Shown here piece after piece: positions 23,906 through 36,900 of a stretch of DNA of 64,000 bases. This DNA is from Spongilla lacustris (taxonomy: Eukaryota; Porifera; Demospongiae; Spongillida; Spongillidae), in assembly GCA_949361645.1 (NCBI GenBank), contig OX442425.1, forward strand, positions 5,691,922 to 5,755,921, given 5' to 3'. The notes under the pieces were generated by a model. It saw nothing but the letters and a program-made list of their open reading frames with translations. It searched no databases and had not been told where the DNA came from. A program made the position numbers and the translations under genes. The first letter of the stretch is position 1. Each line of letters opens with the position of its first letter.

Positions 23906-24349
23906 TTATTTTTTAATGTAGTGTACCATCAGGATACTAAACTCCTCACAATTCAGCCTCCCGTCTCTGCTGATATCCCCCACAGACATGTATCGCTCCA
24001 CTACGTCATTGCTGACGCTTTCGCCATTCTGCTGTAGCGCGTTACGAAGTTCGTCCAACGAGAGGTAGCCGTCATTATTTTTGTCAGCTGCCCTGAATAT
24101 TTTAGCCAACGATTCCGTTTTGATCCTTTTGCTCATGATCGCGATAAATTCGTCGAAGCTGATTTTCCCGTCCTTGTTGCTGTCAACTGTAGTCAGGAAA
24201 GCTTGAAACTGGCGGAACGTAATCGGTAGGCCGAGGTACTCCATCAGGGGATACAGCTCCGGCCCATTTATCGTGCCATCCCCGCTCTTGTCAAATATGT
24301 CAAAGACGCGCCTGTATTCCGCTAATTGCTCTGCTTTAAACTGATCCAT
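23906..24349 (-). CDS. Calmodulin-like EF-hand protein, four EF-hands
   Basis: A single uninterrupted 147-residue frame starts MDQFKAEQLAEYRRVF, which matches the calmodulin N-terminus, and ends VHYIKK-stop. The length is that of calmodulin (about 149). Four 12-residue Ca2+ loops are visible: residues 20-31 (DKSGDGTINGPE), 56-67 (DSNKDGKISFDE), 89-100 (DKNNDGYLSLDE) and 125-136 (DISRDGRLNCEE). Each has Asp at position 1, an acidic or polar residue at 3 and 5, Gly at 6 and Glu at 12, so all four should bind calcium. It is a cytosolic sensor by family; the partner is unknown. The sequence is well diverged from canonical calmodulin. Absence of introns could reflect a retrocopy. No TATA box was assigned. 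Confidence 0.93.
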   Translation of the reverse strand: MDQFKAEQLAEYRRVFDIFDKSGDGTINGPELYPLMEYLGLPITFRQFQAFLTTVDSNKDGKISFDEFIAIMSKRIKTESLAKIFRAADKNNDGYLSLDELRNALQQNGESVSNDVVERYMSVGDISRDGRLNCEEFSILMVHYIKK

Positions 24350-24403
24350 GGTTCTTCACTGATCTGTAATATAACGAAACTGAGTGCAGGAAGTTGGCCC
24401 GAC

Positions 24404-26400
24404 ATTTCTTATAATTAACACCTTTTGAACAACACCACTATAGGCAGGCGCCGTTGTACTGTAATTTGGCTGAGTATGTGTTCTGAATGTTATGACAGTG
24501 ATGCTTGAAACGCCTATTCATGTCATGCGGTAATTTTGTCGCTTTGCTATTATGTGCGTTTGCAACTCCGTAGTAACTGTCCAAAATAAGGATAATTATA
24601 ATCAAGGACATTAACCTTTAATCTATTTTCATCCTTTATTCAGGATGGAAATCCTGAATTAAGGATGACTTTACGCCGCTCATATCGACATAAACTCGAA
24701 CGGTATTGATGATTTTTAAAAAATATTTAGCTTCTGTAGGCTTTCATCTAAACAGCGCTATCCATTTTAGTCATTCAAATCTTTATTTCTTTTTTAGAAA
24801 AACAATGTTTAGGCTTAGTTTACCTTTTCGTTCGCAAATAATGCCGCGGTTACCATCAAAGTCGGGTATAAGGTTGAGGAAAGAGCAGGAAGCTTACTTT
24901 CAAGATAGAAACTGTTACTAAGATCTGTAAGGAGAGCCATACAAGCAAATTCAACAATATGGAACACAGGAGGTACGAGCATCGATCGAATTAACTCAAG
25001 GCGGACTAAGCGAAGCGAGTCAGAGCGGGTGGTACGATGGTTAGCCTCAATAAAAAAGCATTTCTGTCGTTGAAAGCGATGCAGGAATGCCTGGCATTGG
25101 TAGAAATGCTGTCACCAGTACTGTTGGGGCATAAAAAGAAGGGGTAGATGCTCGGACAGTGATAATAAATTACCCTGTTCTATTATTTTGTGTACAAGTT
25201 TGATAAACATACAACTTCTACCAAGAGTCTGGAGGTGCTACCACCAATAAATAGCGAAAAGGAGTAAAACTGATATGCTCAAATTAATGCTCTTTGTAAG
25301 CATTACAAACTATAAATTGCTAATCATTTAATTTATGTACGCGGGAGCAACGAACGTGCTTATGCTTTGGGCAGCTTTCTAGATGATAAAAATTATTCCA
25401 TGCTATAGAATGTGTGCACCATTGTTGAAACAAACAGCTTTTAGGTTTTAATGATTTTAATTTTCACTGCAATGGTTGTTATAAACGGCAGAACTCACCA
25501 TCCTGAATTCAGGACTTTACCGATCCTGAATTCAGGATCGTTTCACGCAGATTAAAGGTTAACAGGATCAGTATTTAAAGAATTCTCTTTGGTAATGTTT
25601 GGCACACACTGCTGGCAATTCCTCCCGTACTAAATTTAAAAAACATTATTACTTTTTAAAATGAACTCTATTGGTCATGTAAAGCATTGGAGTTTCCAAT
25701 CTTAAAGAATCACCAAACATAATAGCAACTAAGGAATATTTATATTTCTTATAATTAACACCTTTTGAACAACACCACTCAGTATAGGCATGCAGGCGCC
25801 GTTGTACAGAACACAATTTGACCTTTTAGATTACACCTATAAGTGCATGAGTATGTAATGATGCTTCAAATGCCTATTCACGTCATACAGTAACTTTGTT
25901 GCTTTGCTATGTGCACTTGTAACTCCGTAGTAACTGTCCAAAATAAGGAGAGTCAAGGACATTCACAGGATCAGTATTTATAACATTTAAAGAAGTCTCT
26001 TTGGTAATGTGTGGCACACACTGCTGGCTATTCCTCCCGTACTAATTTTTTAAAAATAAAAGCTATTGCTCATTTAAAAAGCATTGCAATTGGATTTTCC
26101 AATCTTAATGAATCACCGAAAATAATAGCAACTAAGTTAAATGTTTTAATCCCATGCTTACGGTATGTTATATACAATTAAGTATCGATCAAGTGCCTAA
26201 ACAGCTGCATGCCTGTCACCTGCGCGCCTAATGCAAAATACTGTATTATTGGCAATATGAATTTAAAAAGAAAACAAAAAATACAAACATTGGAGTTTCA
26301 AAACTTAAAGAATCACCAAATACACATGTAGTAGCAACTGACTAAGGTAAATGTTTTAATCCCATGCGTAAGGTTTGCTATATACATGTATACAATTAGG
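24404..26400. repeat. Tandem segmental duplication upstream of the calmodulin-like gene
   Basis: Unit 1 (24404-24610 continuing at 25563-25744) and unit 2 (25745-about 26170) share TTTCTTATAATTAACACC, GCGCCGTTGTAC, AACTCCGTAGTAACTGTCC, CAGGATCAGTATTTA and TGGCACACACTGCTGGC. A partial third unit lies at about 26285-26395. Unit 1 is interrupted by the MITE at 24611-25562; unit 2 has the uninterrupted site at 25962-25965. No coding sequence. Confidence 0.85.
24611..25562. mobile_element. piggyBac-like MITE (TTAA target), copy 1
   Basis: The 952-bp element is flanked by TTAA on both sides: TTAA-CCTTTAATCT at the left and AGATTAAAGG-TTAA at the right. Just inside, both ends carry further inverted ATCCTGAATT / AATTCAGGAT blocks. 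Copy 2 is at 55876-56820. The TTAA duplication and CC..GG ends are typical of the piggyBac superfamily. No transposase is encoded, so class assignment is by the ends only. Confidence 0.8.
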
Positions 26401-26572
26401 TACAAGTGTCTAAACTGCATGCCAGTGACCTGACAAAGGCAAAATACTGTATCACTGGCAATATGGCCCAGCGTTGCATGGGGCATGCATGCTTATGTAT
26501 GTGCATGTTATCATGTTGCATGCATATAAGTACATGTAGTGAAGATGCATAACTGCTTTTAACTACATCTTC

Positions 26573-27690
26573 TAAAGATGTGGCACATATGAACTCGGTA
26601 CCGTTTTTAATGATGACTTTTAAGGTGTTTTTCAAAACGTTATATTTCCACAACCATAAATCCGTTTCTTGCCAAATTCGAGAAACTTATTGCCCCATCC
26701 CTTACGTACATATAGTACGATTTTGATGTTATAGATTCATTCTGCTGGCTGTATCCGAGGCCTGATAGGTCCCGGAGGTAAAACGTATCACAACTCCAAC
26801 ACCGAAAATACCTTTAATGCCAAATTTTAATCACTAGTAGGAAAATGGTGTCCAACCAAACAGTGACTTTTCGCAATACCTTTATAGCGATGGTTCTGGC
26901 GAGGCTTAGTGTCAAACGTAGTGCAGCGGTGAACCATTTTTGAAATTTACATACGTGCCACACCTCCATTTCTACGTGACGTCAAACATTTATTGCTTAT
27001 TAAATAAATGGACGGCTAAGGCACGATTCCACGTAAAAGAAATGTGTATTTGTCAGTGTTTAAGTAGAAAAGACGTTTCATAAAATAAAGGCTGACTTTG
27101 CCAAGTTCGGGTATAGCTTAATTTAATGAAAACAAAATGGCAGACAATAAAATCACGATTATATTCCCGCTCCATCGTCGTCTGATTCGGTGCCATCTTC
27201 ATTGAATTCAGATCCCTCATCAAAATTATCTTCTGATTCGCTTCCTGAACTCTCCAAGTCTTCCGTGTTTATTCCGCGTGACGTCACGTAGAAATGGGGG
27301 TGTGGCACGTATGTAAATTTCAAAAATGGTTCACCGCTGCACTAAGTTTGACACTAAGCCTCGCCTGAACCATCGCTATAAAGGTATTGCGATAAGTCAC
27401 CATTTGGTTGGACACCATTTTCCTACTAGTGATTAAAATTTGGCATTAAAAGTATTTTCGGTGTTGGAGTTGTGATACGTTTTACCTCCGGGACCTATCA
27501 GGCCTCGGATACAGCCAGCAGAATGAATCTATAACATCAAAATCGTACTATATGTACATAAGGGATGGGGCAATAAGTTTCTCGAATTTGGCAAGAAACT
27601 GATTTATGGTTGTGGAAATATAACGTTTTGAAAAACACCTTAAAAGTCATCATTAAAAACGGTACCGAGTTCATATGTGCCACATCTTTA
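26573..27690. mobile_element. Foldback element with about 415-bp near-identical arms
   Basis: The left arm 26573-about 26990 and the right arm about 27275-27690 are reverse complements differing at only a handful of positions. They start TAAAGATGTGGCACATATGA and end near CACGTAGAAATG and GTGACGT. The 285-bp spacer on the minus strand contains a short acidic open stretch (TEDLESSGSESEDNFDEG, about 27262-27150) ending in a stop, like the acidic tail of a larger protein. The high arm identity suggests a recent element or gene conversion. No target duplication was identified. Confidence 0.85.
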
Positions 27691-27957
27691 ACACTATTTA
27701 TAACCTGTAAGCTGGTCTTTGACTGCTGCAGTGCAGTATATAAACACTTTGCATTCAATATAACTGTTGCCTGATGATAAGGACCATACAACCTGAGTTG
27801 CCATACAGTCTCCTGTCATATGATCAGTCTGCTGCAATAATTTCACACCAGGAAACCAATTGACTTAAGTATTTACCAGGAAAAGAGCATATCAATTGAG
27901 GAATTTGCCTTAATTGTTAGTAAATGTATCTGTACACTATAATATTACAAGGCCGTA

Positions 27958-28010
<53 letters not shown>

Positions 28011-29451
28011 CGGGCCAGCATATAAACGATACACGTTGATGTTCTAATAAATTACGTGGTAGCGCCCCTCGCAAACCTCAGGGACGCGGCGTCGAATCAA
28101 GTTTTATTTTTATAAAGGATTTTAAAATCCTTTGTAAAATTACTGCGTGATTGAACATTAAAATTGATTTGTGTGTGATTTAAATGTTCAATCACGTAAT
28201 GATTCCAAAATGATTTCACGCATTTTTTTTACTGTGAACGGACATATTTAAAAACATTCCGGTATTGTAAGCCGCCCGTATGTTTAAAACGAGAAAGTGT
28301 GGTCAACCGTATGTCTCAAAGCAGCTTCCCGGCATGCAGGAAGTTGAAAGTTCAAATAATTTCCAAATGTTGATCTTCCAACTTCAAGTGTTTCTTCCCG
28401 AGCCTGTACTACTATGCCACCAGCACTCCTGATGCAGAGACTAGTAGTACCAGTCATTTATCATCAAGCAGTAGTATTTAAACTGGTGCATGATTTTACA
28501 TGTGCATAAAGTTGATACCGGCAGACATGCAGATATGTAAGACCTTCCGGCAGTGGCAAATGACTTTATAAGCCATGCATAATTCAAGCCGCCACTGGAA
28601 CATTTGTTTAATGCATAGTGTACACTTTAGTGTCATACTTATTAATAGTTGATGCATCGTTTTATCATGACTATAATGAAATTTTAAAATTAGCCCCCCC
28701 CCCCCCCCCCCCCCATTTTTTTTCTAATTGACTACGGCCATGTATTTTTGTATGTAATAAAAAAAACTCGCCTGGGAGCGGGTGCCACTTAAGCAATATG
28801 CAATAAATGGTTTCCACAATAGTCCTATTTTCTGTGTAATATCCTCACCGCACGCGAAACTTGGAGGTCATCAGCTAGCCGACAAGACAAAGGGCTCTGC
28901 GGTCTCAATCAAATATTCATAAATTCCCAAGTCCCAACATCTATCAATTATTCATTACCTGCGCGAAATTGGGCGAGCTATCCTCCCCCTACTATAGCCT
29001 CCTCGTTACACCGTTGAACCACTGATAAAGCTATAAAGCTATATACACGTGCTCAACGCCAGGTGGATGTAGCCAAACCTTAGCGTTTAACTAGCTCAGC
29101 GCTAGCGCTACAATTATATCCGACATTACAGACTAAGGCCGGCGGGGGCGGTGGAAGGGTAAGCTTAAGGTTACCACGAATGGATAACTTACATGCGGTC
29201 TCACAACTTCTAGTCTGTAGCGACGTCACACACGAATTACGAATCAAACTATGGCAACCTAGAGGCTAGAGCTACCCGAACAAAGAGATATCCGGTTTTA
29301 CTATAATACACGAACCTCAATAAATTGCAAATCATTCGTCATTCAATTATGCAATGCCAAATCGATTCAAAGATTGGGACGGGTAAATGGCTCGCTCAAA
29401 GACTCACCGCCCGGTAAAGTCGTAGAGCCATAGATATCGCCCTCGTGCACA

Positions 29452-29453
<2 letters not shown>
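27691..29453. other. No gene; 50-bp poly-G tract and a hairpin
   Basis: Contains an unbroken run of 50 G (27961-28010), a poly(dC) run at about 28694-28714, and an inverted repeat with arms CGTGATTGAACATT and AATGTTCAATCACG near 28146-28197. No exon is recognised. Confidence 0.5.

Positions 29454-29533
<80 letters not shown>
29454..29533. repeat. (CT)n microsatellite
   Basis: About 40 uninterrupted CT units. Confidence 0.98.
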
Positions 29534-29535
<2 letters not shown>

Positions 29536-30087
29536 GAATACCCGCGGTCTGGGGACCGGCCAGAGTGATTTTATAGTACTGGCTCGAACATACGGTAAAT
29601 TAATCGCAGAGTTAGGAACACTGTTGGTCTTAAAAATTGCGCTATGAACACCAACAGTTTTCCGCGATGAACATGCCTTATTTTCCGTATCTTCGAAGTG
29701 GTAGACTGATATCGGAGCTAGAGTACATGCTTTCTTGCTGTACATGTACAACAATTGAGTCGGGTCACCACTCACCAGACTTGAGTACCCGCCCTCTAGC
29801 ATTCTACTTCGCGAGTCACGACGGCAAGTCTACACTAGGGTTTTTTTGAACCCTCAGTCTCAGTCGTCAACGAGCAAGTCAACAAATTTTCATATAACTT
29901 TTTACCGTTGATACGGAAACTGCGCATGCGCAATATAATTTTAAGGGTACAGTACGTACGTAAACATATCGACATGCGCGTTGCTATAGTCTGAATTAGT
30001 TAGACTCTGTCACCTTCGGGATCCACGTGATTTAGAATCCCTCGGGCCCTTAGTAGCGCCCCCGGTAAGCTGGGGACGCTACAACCC

Positions 30088-30420
30088 TTGGCCCTCGGGA
30101 TCCCTCGGTTCCAGTGTCTAACTATTATGAAGATGGTCTATGAGCAGGCTGTAGTCAAGCGGAGGGGTAACTTTACACCAATACTGCTGTCAGTGGACGG
30201 TTTGCTACACAGAGAGGCTGAACAATTCCTATGGAGAATAGCAGCCAACCTGGCTCACAAATGGGAAAAGCCCTATATTCCCATGCAAACGTGCATGGGG
30301 ATATGTTAGAGCCAGACTGGTCTTTGCTATCGTAAGGGCAACCAGCTTGTGTCTAAGGGGTTCATGAGTGAAGTGGAAGAGTGGACTTGGGGTGGATGAT
30401 GGAGCACGGCCACCTCCCTA
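30088..30420 (+). pseudogene. Retroelement polyprotein C-terminal fragment
   Basis: The frame at 30088-30309 includes SVDGLLHREAEQFLWRIAAN and LAHKWEKPY. After a frameshift near 30290 the sequence continues as ARLVFAIVRATSLCLRGS, then an in-frame stop, then VKWKSG. The pattern (GREA, K-W-x-x-P-Y, AxxRA, CLRGS) is one I associate with the C-terminal part of reverse-transcriptase-type elements common in cnidarian and sponge genomes. The exact class is not certain. No RT motifs lie upstream, so it is an orphan 3' fragment. Confidence 0.5.
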
Positions 30421-31439
30421 CTCTATTTTATAGATTGCTCATGCATGCATAGAATATGTATTTTATTTTTTATTTTATTGTAAATTCTGTGCTCAATAAT
30501 TCATTAAATGTTATCTTTTCTATTAGATCGTCACCTACGCATAAGCGCGTTAACCCAAGGCCGGTGCTTGAGGGGCACGTGCCCCCCCCCCCCCCCCCCC
30601 CGCCCCAATTTTTTTTTTGTAACGTCATAATTATTAAAAGTGCAATCACGTGCGCGGGCAATGGCAAGAAGTGTGCCAATGGAGTCCGACAAACATCGGG
30701 TAATACAGCTCAGGTAACATACATTGTACTTCACTCAAGTGCTAGTAGCAAGCCTATAAGCGGGTGTAATGGTCATGACGGAGCATATGCTTCTGATGCA
30801 ACTGGCCATCCCACGCTACCAGTCCTGTGATCTGTACCCGAATTCTCCCATTAAAGCCAAATCAGCCCAGGCTGAATTTTACTTTGAGATAGTTTGGTAG
30901 TAAACGTCGTAGCTTTTGTTCCTCGCGGTATGAAAAGTACTGCTGGTTTCATTACCTAGCTTGAAGAATAATATGCCGTCTTATGCTTATGCTTCTATTG
31001 CGCTACTGTAGTCTAGTTAAAGATAGCCAATTCAATGGGAGGGCACGTGGATACAGTATTTAGTACTTCCACATTCTTTAGCTTGAGAAAAGAATGAGAT
31101 AAATTCAACAAGCATAATCAATCAGCATACCATATTGCAATTCTCATATAGCCTGGTTGCAGCATATTTGACAGATAACTAAATAAGTGCTGAACATACT
31201 TAAAAGAAAGCTTAACACTGAAGTTATTAAGCTCGCCAAACTTATTGTCATGCCTGCCACCAACGCAATCAGGGAACATCCCTGCGAAGATTAAAGACCT
31301 AAAACTTCTTTTTCAGGACAATTTTATAGTGGATTAGAATCTTCAAGCATCCTGTATCCAGCAGGATACCTGCAACCCCATGGCCCTACACCCATGCTGC
31401 CTTCAGTAGGTTACCGCAGCGGCCAGAATACATAGCTCT
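30421..31439. other. No gene seen
   Basis: Holds a poly(dC) run near 30583-30602 and otherwise unremarkable sequence. Confidence 0.4.
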
Positions 31440-32110
31440 GCTTGGGCAGCATGTTGAAATGTGGCCAGACATCCCACATTTGTAACAAGTTACTCCTGAT
31501 CCATCCCTGACCCTTTCATTCAAGGTTCCCTTCTGTACTTCTGAAGCTCGGGGTCTAAGTGTCGGATCTGGTAAAAAAGACTCTCTTCCTTTGTCTGCTT
31601 TCTTTCCTCCACGTAATCGTCAGCCAGTTGCCCTGTCTCTAAACTTGACTTTGGTCTACATTCCTTGACCCAAACCCTGATTTGTGGTGCCAAAGAGTTC
31701 AGTAGCTGTTCTTGAACAATACTTTCCTTTACTTGTTCCATGGTGACCTGCTCACGTAGCCATATGTTAGCCAGGTCATACTGCCAACTCTCTGTGTGTC
31801 TCTTCACCACCCTTGGTAGCTGTACGAAAACGTTGACGATAAGTTTCCTCCATTATGTCATATCTCCTCAATATAGCAGCCTTTACTGCATCATAGACTG
31901 CAGCATCATCTTTAGAAAGGGCAGCATATGCCTGCTGGGCTTTCCCAATCAGCTGTGGTGCGAACATGAACACCCATCTTCATTTGTCCATGTTATAACC
32001 ACCCATCAAATGCTTAAATGTCGTCATGTAGGCTTCCACATCATCATTCTCTATGAGCTTGGTGACTAGCAATTCATTCTCTCCTGGTAGTTTTGTTGCC
32101 ATGTGACGCC
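31440..32110 (-). pseudogene. Gmr1-like Ty3/gypsy gag fragment (SCAN-related)
   Basis: Three overlapping minus-strand frames read in order: NDDVEAYMTTFKHLM; then APQLIGKAQQAYAALSKDDA and ILRRYDIMEETYRQRF; then VKESIVQEQLLNSLAPQIRV with GQLADDYVEER; and finally a zinc knuckle CYKCGMSGHISTCC at about 31447-31488. This is the order and spacing of gag in gypsy elements of the Gmr1 type, from which the vertebrate SCAN domain is thought to derive. At least two frameshifts (near 31978 and 31790) separate the frames, and no pol or LTR is seen beside it. Confidence 0.75.
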
Positions 32111-33737
32111 CATGTCCCGTTCTGCCTCCTTCCCTTCTGCAATTTTCAACAGTAATTCGTACATAAGGAAAACACAAATTCTAGATAATGCACACATTTT
32201 GTATTGATCCTTACTGGGATGATGCGGCAAGGGGACTATATAGGTTGTGTGAGACTTTCACTTGGAGCAGGCGATTGATTGCCAGCCATGATGCCAACTG
32301 AGCAAAACTCTTCATAGCCTCATCACCCCACACAACATGGGTCTCAACAACCAAAGGGATACAAACCTATCCTAGATCTTCACACTTGCCATCATTACTG
32401 TTGTGCTTCCCTATCTCAGAGGCCTCAGCAGCTGCTCCTGAAAACAGTCCCCCGCTTCCTACAAGTTAAGTGGATTAAGCAGTGAGGTCACTGGGAAGTC
32501 AAAAGGCTGCTGCATGGCTTGCGATGTGACAAGAACATCTGCCAGTCTTGTGTGATCTTGATCTGGAGTCAGGTTATTGCCTACTTCAAGCTTGGCACTT
32601 AAACGACAAGAAACATCCCTCAACAAATGCAAGTTACAACGATGTACAACATCATTAGAATGTGGTACAATTGTGGCCTATGGGATCTAGGATGGAATCT
32701 GGGCAAAAAGAACAAAATGGGCCACTTGATGTGTCTAAGTCTAGACACTATTTGAGAGCAACTGGTACTGATTTGGTTCAAAGTGGAGGCCAAGACCTTC
32801 TGAGTGATAAGGAAGAACTGAAAGCCATATGAAGAATGAGGGGCAGAGATAGATGTTAGGTGTGATTGATGAGCCCCACAGCCTGGTGTGTCCATTGGTT
32901 TTTGTTCCTGTATGCATATCTAAGTTTGGTTGCACTGATGGCTCTGTAAATGTAAGCTAATTGCAAGTCTTGTCTCCACTCTTTTGCTTTTGTGTTAGGA
33001 AATAGCCTTACCCAAACAAAGTGCCATCCACTGACATCATGATGTCTAGTTGCATAGAGTGCTAGGACTGTAAGTTAGTCCCCCATCACTTCATGAAGTG
33101 GATGAGTCATTGGAATATGAGGAGAGAATTTGTGTGTACACATGTATATACATGCATGTACTACCCTTTTATGTCTCCCATGTTGCTAGGTAACTTAGTC
33201 TGAATATGGCTGCCGGATTACTTCTGAATTTATTATTCATCCTAAAAAATGTATTAGAATTCACCCTTCTTTTTGTTGTGAATGAGACCTGCCTCTTGTA
33301 GTCTCTGAAGTACTGACATGATCATCTTGCCATGTACCAGCACAACATCCATCAAACATCAGTTCAGATTTACGCTTTTCAGGGTTGGTTCACTGAATCT
33401 AACTTTTACTCCAGTGGAAGGTCCCTGGGTTATCCATATCATAACCCCAAAAAACAGAATTCTATACTGGATTTGCATGACAAAAGGCCATTTCATAGTC
33501 AATATCTCACCTGATCATTGTTGTATAAAAGTGGTGGCTGCACAGCTTAAGTGGTTCACATGTTAAAATTGAAAAGCAAAAGTTTCAATTTTGGAAGCTT
33601 ATTTTGCAGAACAAGTAGTACTACAATACAATACTCGTTATTTATATCTGTATAACTAATTGTACTGTACATAAAAATCATTTGGGTGACAGACATGCAT
33701 GGTTCAAATAAGATTGTAAGTGTTGTGCTTATTTAAC
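32111..33737. other. No gene recognised
   Basis: Lies beyond the last recognised ankyrin exon. A possible terminal exon (minus, 33791-33738, QFNGQMWVLLPCQRKTT-stop after CACACTCAG) is in phase 0 with the ankyrin exons but has no independent support. The rest shows no domain. Confidence 0.3.
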
Positions 33738-33901
33738 TCAAGTAGTCTTCCTTTGGCAAGGTAACAGAACCCACATTTGGCCATTGAATTGCTGAGTGTG
33801 AATAGTTCAGGTGGAGCTACCTGACTACTTAAATTGGCATTGTTGCTGCAATGCACAGTGTCACCAATACGATCAATTCCTTTCTTATGGTCACCACTCA
33901 C

Positions 33902-36900
33902 CGTAGACAGTAGATTAACTTGGGCGCCAGCTGATAGCAACATCCTCACAACTTCTACAATTTCTCTGTCCCACTTAGCTGCACATGCCTTCATCAGTGA
34001 TGACCATCCATACTGAATAAAGAGATTAACATATGATTATTGATGTACCAGATACGTCCTACCACGCAATACAGCCCCAGAGGACAGTCCCACACATCAT
34101 CAACAACAAACGAGAAGAAGGAGGAGAAATGGGGATGCAAGTGAGAAAGTTGGGATGGAGAAAGGTAGGTGAGAAGAGTTGGAGGTGATCTAAATATTAC
34201 ACACATATTGCCCATCACTAAGGTATTGACAGATATAGCTCGTTATATTTTATTCTCCATTCAAAAATGCCCTTTTACTACACTACCTATCCCAGATGGT
34301 CACCACTCACATACACATCCTGTAGATTAACTTGAGCACCAGCTGATAGCAACATCCTCACAACCTCTTTATAGCACTTATCAGATGCCAACATCAGTAA
34401 TGACTCTCCAAGCTGAAGGAACATATTTTTATAGCTATACCAGGAACATCCTACTCTTCATCTAGACACATAGGACATACCCACAACAAAATAATAAGCA
34501 ACCCGGGGTGATGCAGAAAGATGTGCAAGTGAGGGTGGAAAGCTTGGGAAGGGAGGAGGTTAGTGGGAAAAGTAAGAGCTTGACATTACAGCAGATGCCA
34601 TGAGATAAGCATAATGATTACGGCTGTACCTACCACACAACCAATCCTTCAGACTGTTAAATGTTCTCAGAGTATGAGGGGGTTTTGAGGCAGAAAAGTG
34701 TGCAGGATGAAATGAGGGTAGGAAACTAGGTAACAATAGGTGAGAAAATGAACAGCCTAATATTTATAAAAATTCAAAAGGAACATAATACATGTAGCTG
34801 ATCGACATTGTGCGCAAATGGAAATCTCATATGGTTACATATTTTTGATTGCCCAAATACTGTTTCACAAGCCCGCACTTCACACATACTCACCGAACTA
34901 AGTTGATCAACTTTGGCACCAGTTGATAACAAGATCTGCACAACTTCTTGGCCCCTTTGAGATGCCAATTAAAGTGATGACATTTCAGACTGAAGAGATG
35001 AATATATGATTATGGCTGTACCGGGAACATCCTACCACACAACTTATCCTTCAGACAGTCACAGAAGACACACCCACAACAAAATAATAAGCAACAGTGA
35101 GTAGGGCAGAATGGTGTGCAGGTACATGTAACGGTGGAACACTATGGAAGGGGGGAGGTAAGTGAGAAAGGTGTAGATGCATGTAGCCGATTGACAGTAT
35201 GAACAATAGGAAATCTCCAATCTTCTGTATGTTTATATTTTGTTGTGCCTTTAGTTTTTATGATCTTAACCACTCCCCATCCCTCCCATATGGACACCAC
35301 TGACCTTATCCTGCTGATTAACTTGTGCACCAGCTGATAACAACATACTCACAATCTGTTTATGGCCCTCCTTAGTTGCACACATCAGTGAAGACATTCC
35401 GGACTAAAGAGATAAAAATCACAGTGCAAAAGGTTAATTAAACATTTTTGTGTATATTATACTTCAAATGTGTGCCTGATCTTGAGTAATACAAATATGC
35501 TGCAAGTGCAAAATACTTGACCAGTTATATGAGCACATTGATTTTGTATTCTTTAATAAAACTATATTTGAAGTGTTAAAAAATATATACAGTATATTTT
35601 TAAAAATCATACAACCATGTATAGTCAAATTTCACACATCACACTGTGTTGCGCTCATAAAATACTGCTATAAATATGTAAGAATGCCCAGTTATCTACA
35701 GCTAGCTTGATCGTGAAACCTAAAGAGCGCTTCTCCGATCCTCTGTTTTGTTGTGCATATTGACACCACTGACCTTATCCTCTTGATTAACTTGGGCACC
35801 AGCTGATAACAACATACTCACAATCTCTTTATGGCCCCTCTCAGATGCGCACATCAGTGATGATTTTCCTGACTAAAGAGATCAAAATCACAATGCAAAA
35901 AGCTATTTATACAACACTCAATATTACATTTTGTATTTGACGAATTCACTTAGTAAATACATGCATATTTAAAGTAGCCGCATGTGCAAAATACGTCACA
36001 GGTATTATACACATCAATAATTTTACGATAAGGTATATTCTTTTAAAAAAAAGTATATTTCAAGTGCTACAACAAATAGCATGATCTTGCGCATATCATA
36101 ATTACAGATACACCCACTTATTGGTTTATAACACGAAGAGGGAGGAGCATACTGTGCTTTTATGGATGCTGCTGGATGTCTAAGATACTATAGGTTAGGC
36201 TATATGTATGTCAGATTTTCATAAGTGAGCCTATGCCTACATGTATGTTGAGTTTGGTCACAACTTCGCTTTTTAATCACCCTTTCCTATGTACACTTGA
36301 TGACGGATCGGCCCGTGTAATTTAGAAAGCTCTTGTCGATCCAAGCATGCGTAGTCCAGACGAAATGCACTATGCTTGGGTAGCAAGGAGATGTAGTGGT
36401 GTGCCTGCTTGTAACTTCACCGCTAAGTTCCAAAATTGTTTGTTTCTGCTGGTGTAGCTGCAAAATCTGCAAAATCAAGAAAATATGAAACAAAATGACA
36501 CAAAGTGTTCAGAGCTTGGTTGGCAGTGCATTCCACTAGCAGTGGAAGCATATGGAGCCTGGGGTGACGAGGCATGTAATGCGTTCTCTTGCATAGCCAT
36601 GCGTGAAGCCATACTCACAAACTGCAGCAAATCGGGCCAAGTTTTGGGGGATCTATATGGCAGACTGAGCATTATGCTTGTGAGAGCAAACGCCAGGGCC
36701 ATCCTTGCAAGATCCTTGCAGGTGGCAGACATACAGGTCGACGCAATGGACTGCTTATGTGTTAATTCATTCTCAGTGTATTTGTATTGCATAATTTTAA
36801 CTGTATCATGTAAAACATATATATTATAATTATATATCATAATTATAATTATATATAAATTATATAATATTACATACACCACTCACAAGAACAAAGAACC

